Below the pieces are notes generated by a model that searched no databases, had not been told where the DNA came from, and saw nothing but the letters and a program-made list of their open reading frames with translations. Shown here piece by piece: positions 53,831 to 61,903 of a stretch of 64,000 nt of DNA (its first letter is position 1; each line of letters opens with the position of its first letter). The stretch spans positions 32,191-96,190 of the forward strand of contig DDUL01000052.1 in NCBI GenBank assembly GCA_002344785.1. Direction: 5' to 3'. The translations under genes and the position numbers were made by a program. The DNA comes from Bdellovibrionaceae bacterium UBA2339. GTDB lineage: Bacteria > Bdellovibrionota > Bdellovibrionia > Bdellovibrionales > JAMPXM01.

Positions 53831-54838
53831 ATGAAACTGGGAAGCTTACGATCCGTGAAGTGTCGGGACGGCGAACTTTGTGTGGTGAGCCGCGACTTGC
53901 AGCGCGCAGTTCGGGCGACTGATGTGAGCCCGACCCTCCGAGAGGCAATTGAGAATTGGCCGAGTGTGCAGCCGAAGCTCTTGGACCTGGCACAGCGACT
54001 TGAAACGCAAAAGCTGCCCGGCGAGTTCGCTGTTGATCAATCGCAGTTTCACTCGCCGTTGCCACGCGCCTTTCAGTGGGCCGATGGTTCGGCCTTCTTG
54101 CATCATGTGAAGTTGGTGCGGATGGCGCGCAAGGCGCCGCTTCCCGAGACGCTCTATACAGATCCGCTTTTTTATCAGGGCGGAGGCGACGACTTCTTGG
54201 CGCCGTCTGATCCAATTCCGCAAGTCGATTTCGCACATGGAACAGACTTCGAAGGTGAAGTCGCTGTCGTCACCACGGACGTGCCGATGGGCGTGTCGCC
54301 CGAGGCGGCGCTCAGGCATGTGGCTTTGGTGATGATCGTCAATGACGTGTCATTGCGGGGTTTGATTCCCGATGAGTTGGCCAAGGGCTTTGGATTTTAT
54401 CAGTCCAAGCCGCATTCGGCTTTTGCACCCTTTGCGGTCACACCGGACGAATTGGGTCCAGCTTGGAAAGAGGGCCGAGTGCATCTGCCGCTGTTGGTGG
54501 ACTTCAACGGTGAGTTTTTTGGCCGCGCGAATGCCGGCGCGATGCACTTTCACTTCGGACAACTCATCGCGCACGCGGCGAAGACGCGAACTGTGGCGGC
54601 GGGCTCGATCATCGGCAGCGGGACGGTGTCGAATGAGGATGCCAGCGTGGGCTCGTCCTGCTTGGCTGAGAAGCGAATGATCGAGACGATTGCCGATGGG
54701 CAACCGAAGACGCCCTTCATGAAAGTCGGCGATCGCGTGCGCATGGAGATGAAAGACGCCGAGGGGCGTTCGATTTTCGGTGTGATCGACCAAGTCGTGC
54801 GACCCGCGCAGGAGCTGGCTTATTTTGCTCGCGGCTGA
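53831..54838 (+). CDS. fumarylacetoacetate hydrolase family protein
   Basis: About 335 residues. The FAH catalytic and metal motifs are DFEGEVAVV, NDVSLRGLIPDEL, KPHSAFAPFAVT and GSGTVSNEDASVGSSCLAE. Next to maiA it most likely cleaves fumarylacetoacetate to fumarate and acetoacetate, though the family also includes other hydrolases. The ATG at 53831 (MKLGSLRSVKCRDGEL) is the conserved family start; an in-frame ATG at 53762 adds a poorly supported extension. A GTCTCA/TGAGAC dyad follows 30 bp after the stop. Confidence 0.9.
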   Translation: MKLGSLRSVKCRDGELCVVSRDLQRAVRATDVSPTLREAIENWPSVQPKLLDLAQRLETQKLPGEFAVDQSQFHSPLPRAFQWADGSAFLHHVKLVRMARKAPLPETLYTDPLFYQGGGDDFLAPSDPIPQVDFAHGTDFEGEVAVVTTDVPMGVSPEAALRHVALVMIVNDVSLRGLIPDELAKGFGFYQSKPHSAFAPFAVTPDELGPAWKEGRVHLPLLVDFNGEFFGRANAGAMHFHFGQLIAHAAKTRTVAAGSIIGSGTVSNEDASVGSSCLAEKRMIETIADGQPKTPFMKVGDRVRMEMKDAEGRSIFGVIDQVVRPAQELAYFARG

Positions 54839-54867
54839 TGGCCGTTGGGCCATCGACTTATGCCACT

Positions 54868-54882
54868 GTCTCAAATTGAGAC
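54868..54882. promoter_or_regulatory. GTCTCA-N3-TGAGAC dyad, copy 4
   Basis: GTCTCA-AAT-TGAGAC, extended to a 19-bp dyad CTGTCTCA-AAT-TGAGACAG (54866-54884). It lies upstream of the large secreted-protein gene, 117 bp before the preferred start. TAAAGTTT, a sigma-28-like -35 box, follows at 54891 but no matching -10 is seen at the right distance. Confidence 0.55.
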
Positions 54883-54998
54883 AGATTCCATAAAGTTTAA
54901 GCTGTTCGTTGATCCAGTCTCAATTCGGTCCGCCAAACGTCCGATACTCCATAGAGCGATCTCATGCTGAGGTCGGGGAAAACGTCAGTGGGGTGCGA

Positions 54999-57900
54999 AT
55001 GTCGACGCCGCTGGGTCGAATTGGTCGTCGTGGTCTCCTCGTAATTTCAGCTTTTGCCTCGGGCCTTCCGGCTCCGAGTCTTTGGCATTTCGGTGAAGCC
55101 GCGCAAGCGCATGAGTCAGCGCAGGTGGACGCGCAACGCGCGTATCGCGAGTCCACTCAACACATGGCTTCGCGAATCAATCAGTTGATGGGTCAAAGGG
55201 TGCAACTGCCAAGTCGTGGTGACGTGATCGTGCGCCAAGCGCTCGCACCGAACGGTCGCGTGATGCGCCAAATGCTGCTGTCGAAGGACATTTCCGAAAT
55301 TCAATTGGATGAAGATGCGGATGGCGTCGTTGATTTGTGGGAAGTTAAGCGCGGTCACCTGACGGTGACGGCGTCGGATCCGTTGCGTGGTCGCTTCATG
55401 CGACTGACGGTGTCTGACAAAGTGAAGCAAGGAATTCTGAAGGCTGAGTATTTGTTGGCGAGCGATGGTCGTGAGTATGCGCTCTGGCGCGCCACAATCG
55501 AGCGAGCCAAAGTGATGCGATGGGACGAGTCGGTAGAGTCTCCTTCAGTTCATCATCACGACAACGCGATCGAGCCGACTTCTCCTCGTGCGCCGATCTT
55601 GATTGCGGACAATCGGAGTACTTTGGAACGTCTGACGGGAGTGCGTCGTCCATCGGCCGCCCCTGCCTTGGTCTCCACTCCTGTGCCCACGCCGACACCG
55701 CGCCCTCGAGTCGTAAGTGCATTCATCGACACGCGTCCGGTCGCGGCGATGCAGCCCACGGAAGTCAGCGTGCAGGCGCAGGAGTGTTCGGAGTTCGTGG
55801 GTCCCTTGCCGCGCGAGGCGGCGCAACGCTGTGAACAGTTGATCCGTGAGTGGCGACGATTTGGCGATCATATCGGTGTGGGAACGGATTTGTTGTGCGA
55901 CCTCAATCCCGATAACAATTTGGCGCGCCTGCAAATGTCTTGGTGGAATGTGCTTCAGCAAATGAATGGACAGTCGAGTTTGCTGTCGCGACTCCGCGAC
56001 ACTTCGGATCCGTCTAAATCCATGTTCTCCGACTCATGCTTCGCCCCGAATCGGCGCGAAGACTTCGAGAAGCTGACCGAAGGCTTGGCGGAAGTGATGG
56101 GCACCAGCGCAGGTTTGGATCAAAGCGTTGTGCAGCCGGGAAGTACTCCTAATCCGAATGCACCGCGAAGTTTGCGCAATCGTCAGGGTCCGTTCTTGGC
56201 ATGTCTTGAGCGAAATGGCTTGGCGGCGACGGCGGCGAGGATCGAAAGAAACTTCTATCTGGGCTTGGAGTTTCCGCATCTGCGCACCAATCGACCATTG
56301 GCATGTAACTTCAACGACAGCACCGGCAGTCAAAATCCTGGCAACTATTATCCGGGCCACGAGCAGGTCGAAATTCGCATGACGGCCGCGCAGGCGGGAC
56401 AATCTCGTGACGAGCGCGGCACACCTTTGAATTACGCCAACGTCTTGTTTCATGAATACATTCATTCAGCCGGCATCAGCTCTGAGCCTTTCACATATAC
56501 GGCGGTCGCCTGCTGCGGAAACCCTCCGGGCTCGAACCAAGAGCAAGCCTGTTCACAACTTCGCGGCATGGTGAATGAAGAGATGCGACTCAAGCAACTC
56601 GAAGTTTTGTTTGGTCCTCGCGTGCAGAATGCGGAGTCGACCTACAACTTTATTCAACAGCGGTATGGGCCCGAAGTCGCAGATCGTTTGTCGCGCGAGT
56701 TTTTGTTGGGATTGGATCGTGAGGGTGCGGCTGTTCAGCCCTATGGACGACTGATGGATCCCGATGCTTTGCGCAGATGTGTGGCCGCAGAAAGCCGAGA
56801 TGCCTGCGTGAACAAGTGGACGGCGGCCATTGGTCAGTATCTTGATGGCTTCACCAACAATGTTTGTCCGGGTATTGTGTCGTGGGCGTATCGTGGTGAT
56901 GTCGATGTGACCGAAGATACCTATCGAACAGCTTGTCGAGAGATCAGCGGTCGAATTCGCACCGGTTTAGAGTCTGGAATGCGCGACATGATTCGCGATA
57001 CGGCGGCGGGACAGTGTACGCCGGCACGCACAGCGACGGAATTCAACTTCGATGCATCTCGATGGCTGGCGGCTCTGTTCGGCGTGCAGCCTGCGATCGC
57101 TTCGGCAGATCCTGATTGCGCGTTCTCCGATCAGGCTCCTCAGCAGCCTTGGGTGGGCGGCGATCCCGGTGTTGGCTCGACGCCCCTTCCCGTCGTCGTC
57201 GCGACGCCTTCACAGCATGCGAGTGATGATCCCCATGCTGACAACAGTCGGGTAGGTCCGCGTCCAGATCCAGACCAAGCGCCGCTGAGTCGTAGTCAGC
57301 CAAGACGCGAAGTGGTCAGCGCTCGCGATCGACTTTCGCAGTACAGTCAAAGTCCAAGCACCGAGATTTCCCGAATCGCGCCTCGTCCTGTCGTTCGCAT
57401 TGATACGGAGTCTCGCCAAGGCGTTGCGACCGTCGAGAAGCGACTTCGCGAAGCGACGGACTTCGTGGGTGCGGCGGCTCGGGGCTTGGATCGCCTAAAA
57501 GATGTCGCGATTCCCCGCGCACAAGCGGCTGAGAAATCGAATCCTTCACGAATCGCATCTGCGACGACGGACTATGTTCCTTTCCGCGCGCCTTCTCGCA
57601 GCGTTGAGAACGGTGGGCGAATCCCGAGCTCAGTCTCCATGTCAGATCCCGGAGAGGGATCGGCGGCACCTGGTGTGCGACTCGTTTCGAGTCGAAGTGC
57701 TGGGCCGGGGGCTAAGGCTGCGGGTGGAGTGAATGGCTCGGCGGCTCGCGGCGGTCCAGGTAGCGGTCCCGGCGCTTCAGCTGCAGCTGATGTGGATGGT
57801 GCGGCGATAAACGGAAGTGGTGTGACTCTGCCACCCGCACATCTCGGCGCGCGTGAATCCGATCCTCAGCGTGTGCCGGCCGCAGGCTCGGCCGCACAAA

Positions 57901-58118
57901 CAGATTTGCTCGCGCCGATCCTATCTCGTCCCTGGCGAGAGATCGCAGGCAACCTGAAGAACGCCGTGGTCGTTCAGGCCTTAGTCGATCAACGAATCGT
58001 GATCGTGGATCCGAGCGGACGGCGAATTGGCTCGCGCGTTCCGACGCGAACTTATCGATTCATTGGACTCGATAAGCCGCTCAAACTGGATCAAAGAGTG
58101 CCAGCGAGCCGGCCATGA
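54999..58118 (+). CDS. large secreted protein with HExxH and EF-hand motifs
   Basis: About 1039 residues. A signal peptide (IGRRGLLVISAFASGLPAPS, cleavage near AQA) directs export. An EF-hand-like calcium loop DEDADGVVDLWE is at 104-115. A cysteine-containing central domain (about 265-700) has HEYIH at 485-489, a gluzincin-type zinc-binding motif, with at least ten Cys that could form disulfides. From about 720 the chain is low-complexity, rich in Pro, Ser, Gly and Ala, ending in a small domain (NLKNAVVVQALVDQRIVIVD). A secreted metallopeptidase is the likeliest reading, but the third zinc ligand is not clear. The start at 54999 is chosen for the signal peptide; a TTG at 54909 is in frame. 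The gene overlaps the cyclase gene (ATGA). Confidence 0.65.
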   Translation: MSTPLGRIGRRGLLVISAFASGLPAPSLWHFGEAAQAHESAQVDAQRAYRESTQHMASRINQLMGQRVQLPSRGDVIVRQALAPNGRVMRQMLLSKDISEIQLDEDADGVVDLWEVKRGHLTVTASDPLRGRFMRLTVSDKVKQGILKAEYLLASDGREYALWRATIERAKVMRWDESVESPSVHHHDNAIEPTSPRAPILIADNRSTLERLTGVRRPSAAPALVSTPVPTPTPRPRVVSAFIDTRPVAAMQPTEVSVQAQECSEFVGPLPREAAQRCEQLIREWRRFGDHIGVGTDLLCDLNPDNNLARLQMSWWNVLQQMNGQSSLLSRLRDTSDPSKSMFSDSCFAPNRREDFEKLTEGLAEVMGTSAGLDQSVVQPGSTPNPNAPRSLRNRQGPFLACLERNGLAATAARIERNFYLGLEFPHLRTNRPLACNFNDSTGSQNPGNYYPGHEQVEIRMTAAQAGQSRDERGTPLNYANVLFHEYIHSAGISSEPFTYTAVACCGNPPGSNQEQACSQLRGMVNEEMRLKQLEVLFGPRVQNAESTYNFIQQRYGPEVADRLSREFLLGLDREGAAVQPYGRLMDPDALRRCVAAESRDACVNKWTAAIGQYLDGFTNNVCPGIVSWAYRGDVDVTEDTYRTACREISGRIRTGLESGMRDMIRDTAAGQCTPARTATEFNFDASRWLAALFGVQPAIASADPDCAFSDQAPQQPWVGGDPGVGSTPLPVVVATPSQHASDDPHADNSRVGPRPDPDQAPLSRSQPRREVVSARDRLSQYSQSPSTEISRIAPRPVVRIDTESRQGVATVEKRLREATDFVGAAARGLDRLKDVAIPRAQAAEKSNPSRIASATTDYVPFRAPSRSVENGGRIPSSVSMSDPGEGSAAPGVRLVSSRSAGPGAKAAGGVNGSAARGGPGSGPGASAAADVDGAAINGSGVTLPPAHLGARESDPQRVPAAGSAAQTDLLAPILSRPWREIAGNLKNAVVVQALVDQRIVIVDPSGRRIGSRVPTRTYRFIGLDKPLKLDQRVPASRP

Positions 58119-60292
58119 GTTTGTTTCGCCGAAGATCCATCGTCACGATCTTCATCGCGTTGCTGTTGGTCGGATTTCATCTGGCCAACAGCTATGACAG
58201 TCAGTACCGCATTGAAAAGTCCTACGATGCCGGTATGAAGCGCAAGCAAGGACAGATGTTGCTGGTCACGTCGATGGCCACGTCGCTGTTCATTTCGGGC
58301 GACTCCAACTCGGCGATTGAGCACCTGGCTGATGCGATGAATCTGCGCTTAATTGACTTCTTCGTCATACATCGCAAGGGCGAAGTTCTGAGCTTTGATC
58401 AGAAATCGGCGATGTTTTCGAGAAACGAGTTTCTCCGCCTATCGCCCGAGGCCCAAGCCACGTTACTCGCCGAGCACCCGACAAATGTGACGCTGCAATT
58501 CGATGCTCCGAGTGGCGACACCACGGTATCCGAAAGTGAGCGCGCTTCGGTGGAGCATCGATTTGTCGCTATGGAGATCGAGCCTGGAACTTATCTCACG
58601 GCAGGGCTGATCGGCGAACGCGAACAATATCTCCAGTTCATTCTGCGCACCTATGAGCGCGAGGTTTCGCAGACGCTTTCATTGTTCATTGGCTTGGCTG
58701 TTCTGCTCTTCTTGCTCGCCTCTAAGGACCTCTTGCGAGTCGCGAAGGCGATCAAGTCGGGGCGCTTGGGCGCCATTCGCGACATCACCGCGCTTTCGGC
58801 CGAGGCCGAAGTGCTGAAGCGTGGTGTGGAGGGCTATGAGTTGGCCGTTGGTAATCTGAAAAAAGAGAACCAAGTTTTGGGCGCTCAGGTTTTGCCTTCT
58901 TTGAAAACGGAAATCCAATCGGGCAAGAAGCCGCCTTATGACTTCGATTGCACGATGGTGCGTACCGACATCAATAACTTCACGCACATTTTCAACAATC
59001 ATCCGCTCGAAGAATTCATTGAAACGATCAATGAGTTCTTTGTGGAGTGCTCGCACATCATTTCCCGCTGGGATGGGTTGATTCATGAGTTTGTCGGCGA
59101 CGAAATCATTTTTTATTTCAAAGATGAGAAGCATGCGAATTCATTCACCGCCGCACTTGCATGTGTGAATGAAATCAATCGCGCAGCAGACCGCATTCAC
59201 CAGCGGACGACGGCGCAACGAGGCTATGGCTTCCGCGTCAAATCATCATTGGCGCATGGAAAGATTCGCTTCGGACGATTCCTGAATGGCTACTCCTTAG
59301 CGGGCGCGCCTCTCATCGAGACGACCCGAATCTTGAGTCATGTTTCGGAGAAGAACGAAAACTCTGTGCACTTTGACTTTGGCAACTTCGCTAAGCTGCA
59401 CGAAGACATTCGTTTCGAGGATTCCTTCCGTGCAACTCTCAAAGGCATGCCGGGTGAGCGGCGAATTTTGCGCTATCTGGGCCACTCGCCAATCTCTGAA
59501 GCTTGGAGCAAGTCGACGACTTGGCATCCGCGCTTTCAGGATTATCGATCTGACGAAGACTTGTGTTACTGGCTCAATCGCGTCGCTGCGCGCGACGTGC
59601 AAGACGAGCAGATCGCGAAGTTCCTCTCGAGCTTTGTGGTCACGCGCAGCGACTCGGCTGTGACGGCCTTTGCTCTGGAGGCGATCGAAGATCGGATTGA
59701 AACCGCGACGCAGCCTGATCGCACCTTGGCCAATTTGGCCTCGGCCTTGAGGTCGCTCGTGCCCTTGGATCAAGTTTCGATGGAGCTTGAGAATGTGTTG
59801 GCGACCTTGCTGCAAAGTTCAGACGCTCGCGTCGTGGCCAATGCGATCGAGACGGTGGAGCACTTTAAGATGGCGCGTCTTTCAAACGCCGCTCGACGTC
59901 TGGCTTACTCAGACGACAATCGCGTGGCGGCCAATGCTTTGGTGTTGCACGGGGCGGATGAAGTTTCAAAGCCTGTGATTCAACGACTGAAGAAGCTCTT
60001 GGCTTCGGGCAATCCGACATATGTGTCGTCGGCGATCTATGCGATGGGCGAGATCGCGCGCAAGCTTCGCGCCCGAGATCTGGTCTACTTCAGCACGCAG
60101 TCGGACTTCTTGGCGTTGTCACAGACTTTGCCGCAGCACTCGAAGTCACCGGATCTCAATGTGCGCCGCCAGTGCTTGATGGCGGCGGAGAAATTCGGCG
60201 ATGAGCTACTTCTTGCGAAAGTGCAAAAGCGTCTTGGCGCCAAGTCAGTCGCCGAGCTTTTGGAAAACGAAAGACGCAAATCAGCGATCTGA
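58115..60292 (+). CDS. membrane class III nucleotide cyclase with HEAT-like repeats
   Basis: 725 residues. Two membrane segments (about 8-24 and 188-205) flank a periplasmic sensor domain. A linker helix leads to the cyclase domain at about 275-440: metal-binding D285 in RTDINNFT and D329 in HEFVGDEIIFYF. The base-recognising Lys position (four before D329) is Glu, the second one (YSLAG) is Ser, and the Asn of the transition-state pair is Ile in PLIETTR, while the Arg is kept. Residues about 520-715 are helical, HEAT-like pairs. The start overlaps the upstream secreted-protein gene by ATGA, so the two are translationally coupled. Substrate (ATP or GTP) is uncertain. Confidence 0.82.
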   Translation: MSLFRRRSIVTIFIALLLVGFHLANSYDSQYRIEKSYDAGMKRKQGQMLLVTSMATSLFISGDSNSAIEHLADAMNLRLIDFFVIHRKGEVLSFDQKSAMFSRNEFLRLSPEAQATLLAEHPTNVTLQFDAPSGDTTVSESERASVEHRFVAMEIEPGTYLTAGLIGEREQYLQFILRTYEREVSQTLSLFIGLAVLLFLLASKDLLRVAKAIKSGRLGAIRDITALSAEAEVLKRGVEGYELAVGNLKKENQVLGAQVLPSLKTEIQSGKKPPYDFDCTMVRTDINNFTHIFNNHPLEEFIETINEFFVECSHIISRWDGLIHEFVGDEIIFYFKDEKHANSFTAALACVNEINRAADRIHQRTTAQRGYGFRVKSSLAHGKIRFGRFLNGYSLAGAPLIETTRILSHVSEKNENSVHFDFGNFAKLHEDIRFEDSFRATLKGMPGERRILRYLGHSPISEAWSKSTTWHPRFQDYRSDEDLCYWLNRVAARDVQDEQIAKFLSSFVVTRSDSAVTAFALEAIEDRIETATQPDRTLANLASALRSLVPLDQVSMELENVLATLLQSSDARVVANAIETVEHFKMARLSNAARRLAYSDDNRVAANALVLHGADEVSKPVIQRLKKLLASGNPTYVSSAIYAMGEIARKLRARDLVYFSTQSDFLALSQTLPQHSKSPDLNVRRQCLMAAEKFGDELLLAKVQKRLGAKSVAELLENERRKSAI

Positions 60293-61903
60293 TCTAAAGT
60301 TCGGTTTCTTCGTTGGTGGATTCTCCGCGAGAAACTTTGAGCAGCAAGTTTGATAACCGGGGCATCCTTCACAAGGAAGGATCACGCCGATTTCGCCGTT
60401 GTGACAGTGGGCCACAAAGTGCGGCTTCTCAAAAGTGGTGCGACCGTAAATCAGGCGTACCCAATCGATGACTTCTTCGGGCTTGGCTTGCATGCCGACG
60501 AGATCGGCGAAGCCCTGGTTGCCGACGGGCTTATGGCAAAACTCGATACCGTCGCGCGCGAGCACGGGGCTGACTTCGATGATCTCGGCGACGTTGCGCT
60601 GAAAGTTCCGAGTGTGCGCCATGCGCTCACTCATTTCGAAAGTCGTGTTCTGCGCCATGATCATGCTGACGATGGTGAGCAGTCCGAACAAGCCCAGCAA
60701 AACCTGGCGCACGCGACCTGTGGCTGGCCGAATCGCATAGGCGGCGGCTAAGACGGGCAACATGTAGGCGGCGTAGAGATAGCCGTAGTAGGTGTTGACG
60801 GAAAAATAATGAATGCTGCGTGTGGCGACTCGGCCGAGCACGATGGTGCACACAAACGCAAATGTCGCGACAAGGCCAGCGGCGATGATCACCTTGTGTT
60901 TGTTGAACTCACTCTTTCGCCTCACACTCCAGAATCGACGTGCAATCCAGACGGCACTCGCGATCAAAAGAAGTGCGCCGAGCCAGCCTTGCCAGCCGCC
61001 GACTTGCATGCGCAGACGGAACTCGTCGGGACTGATGATCGGCGTTGGTAAGGCCATCCAAGCCATGAGATGAGACCAAACAATATTGAAGTTTTGTGTC
61101 GCCCATTCGCGCCGTTGGGGCTCAGCAAGAGCTTTGGCCCCTCGCATGAGAAAGTCAGCGTAGCTCACCAAGCCGTAAAGTGGTGGCAAGATCATCCATT
61201 CGGCGATCTTCCATCGCTGCGGACCTCTGTGGAAAAACCAGTGTGCAAAACCAATCACTCCCAGAGTTGGCCCACCCAACTCATAGGAGAAAGTCGCTGT
61301 GGTCCCGAGCAAAAACAGAAACGCTCGGCGAATCGGTGTGAGATCTTCATGCCACTTCCAATAGAGGCCGACGATGAACAGCATGAGACTTGTGTACAAA
61401 ATGTACCCATGAATGTGCTGCCAACTCACGACTTCGACAAAGCTCACTTGCACGGCGAAGTAAAGGCCCAGCAGGAATGCGAATCGGGGATCGAAGAACT
61501 GTCGGAAAAACGCCAACACGGCGATCGCACCCAGATACCAAATCACAAAGCCGGTGATTTGCCAGGTGAGGGGGTCGCGACCGAGCAAACTGAACTCGGC
61601 GGCCATCAATGTGAAGAGAACGGGTCGATACAGGAGTCCATCGCTCGGCTGACATTTGCGAGTTCGATTGTAGGAAACCAGATGTGACCAAGTTTCAGAG
61701 AAGCCCTGCTCGTGGGGAACTTCAAGGAGCAGGCAAGTGTGATCTGTGCGGAATGCGTGAAGCGTGACCGGCCACCAGGCGAAGGCGACGGCCAGACCCA
61801 GTATTACAGCGGCCACCCAAAACTTCTGCAAAGGTAGAATCTTGCTGAGTGAATAGCGAGGTTGGTCCTTCATGAGTGAAGCATCTGTGGAGTTCGCATT
61901 CAT
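60281..61903 (-). CDS. polytopic membrane protein with C-terminal Cys motif, paralogue A
   Basis: About 540 residues with roughly eleven membrane segments; topology resembles GT-C type glycosyltransferases, but no family is recognised with confidence. Near the N-terminus the blocks FSETWSHLVSYNRTRKCQPS and LYRPVLFTLM, then WQHIHGYIL, are shared almost word for word with the next upstream gene. The C-terminal soluble end has the cysteine motif CEGCPGYQTCC. The ATG at 61903 overlaps the stop of that gene (ATGA) with AAGGAG 8 bases upstream. Its 3' end overlaps the cyclase gene by 12 bp, convergent. The two are clearly tandem duplicates. Confidence 0.75.
   Translation of the reverse strand: MNANSTDASLMKDQPRYSLSKILPLQKFWVAAVILGLAVAFAWWPVTLHAFRTDHTCLLLEVPHEQGFSETWSHLVSYNRTRKCQPSDGLLYRPVLFTLMAAEFSLLGRDPLTWQITGFVIWYLGAIAVLAFFRQFFDPRFAFLLGLYFAVQVSFVEVVSWQHIHGYILYTSLMLFIVGLYWKWHEDLTPIRRAFLFLLGTTATFSYELGGPTLGVIGFAHWFFHRGPQRWKIAEWMILPPLYGLVSYADFLMRGAKALAEPQRREWATQNFNIVWSHLMAWMALPTPIISPDEFRLRMQVGGWQGWLGALLLIASAVWIARRFWSVRRKSEFNKHKVIIAAGLVATFAFVCTIVLGRVATRSIHYFSVNTYYGYLYAAYMLPVLAAAYAIRPATGRVRQVLLGLFGLLTIVSMIMAQNTTFEMSERMAHTRNFQRNVAEIIEVSPVLARDGIEFCHKPVGNQGFADLVGMQAKPEEVIDWVRLIYGRTTFEKPHFVAHCHNGEIGVILPCEGCPGYQTCCSKFLAENPPTKKPNFRSDR

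Noticed and set aside
54909..54998. An in-frame N-terminal extension of the secreted HExxH protein beginning at a TTG.
   Set aside because: It would place 30 polar residues before a normal signal peptide. The ATG at 54999 gives a standard export signal.
57650..57800. A Gly/Ser/Ala-rich stretch of the secreted protein, considered as collagen-like or as a repeat array.
   Set aside because: No regular period is visible. It is best described as low-complexity linker.
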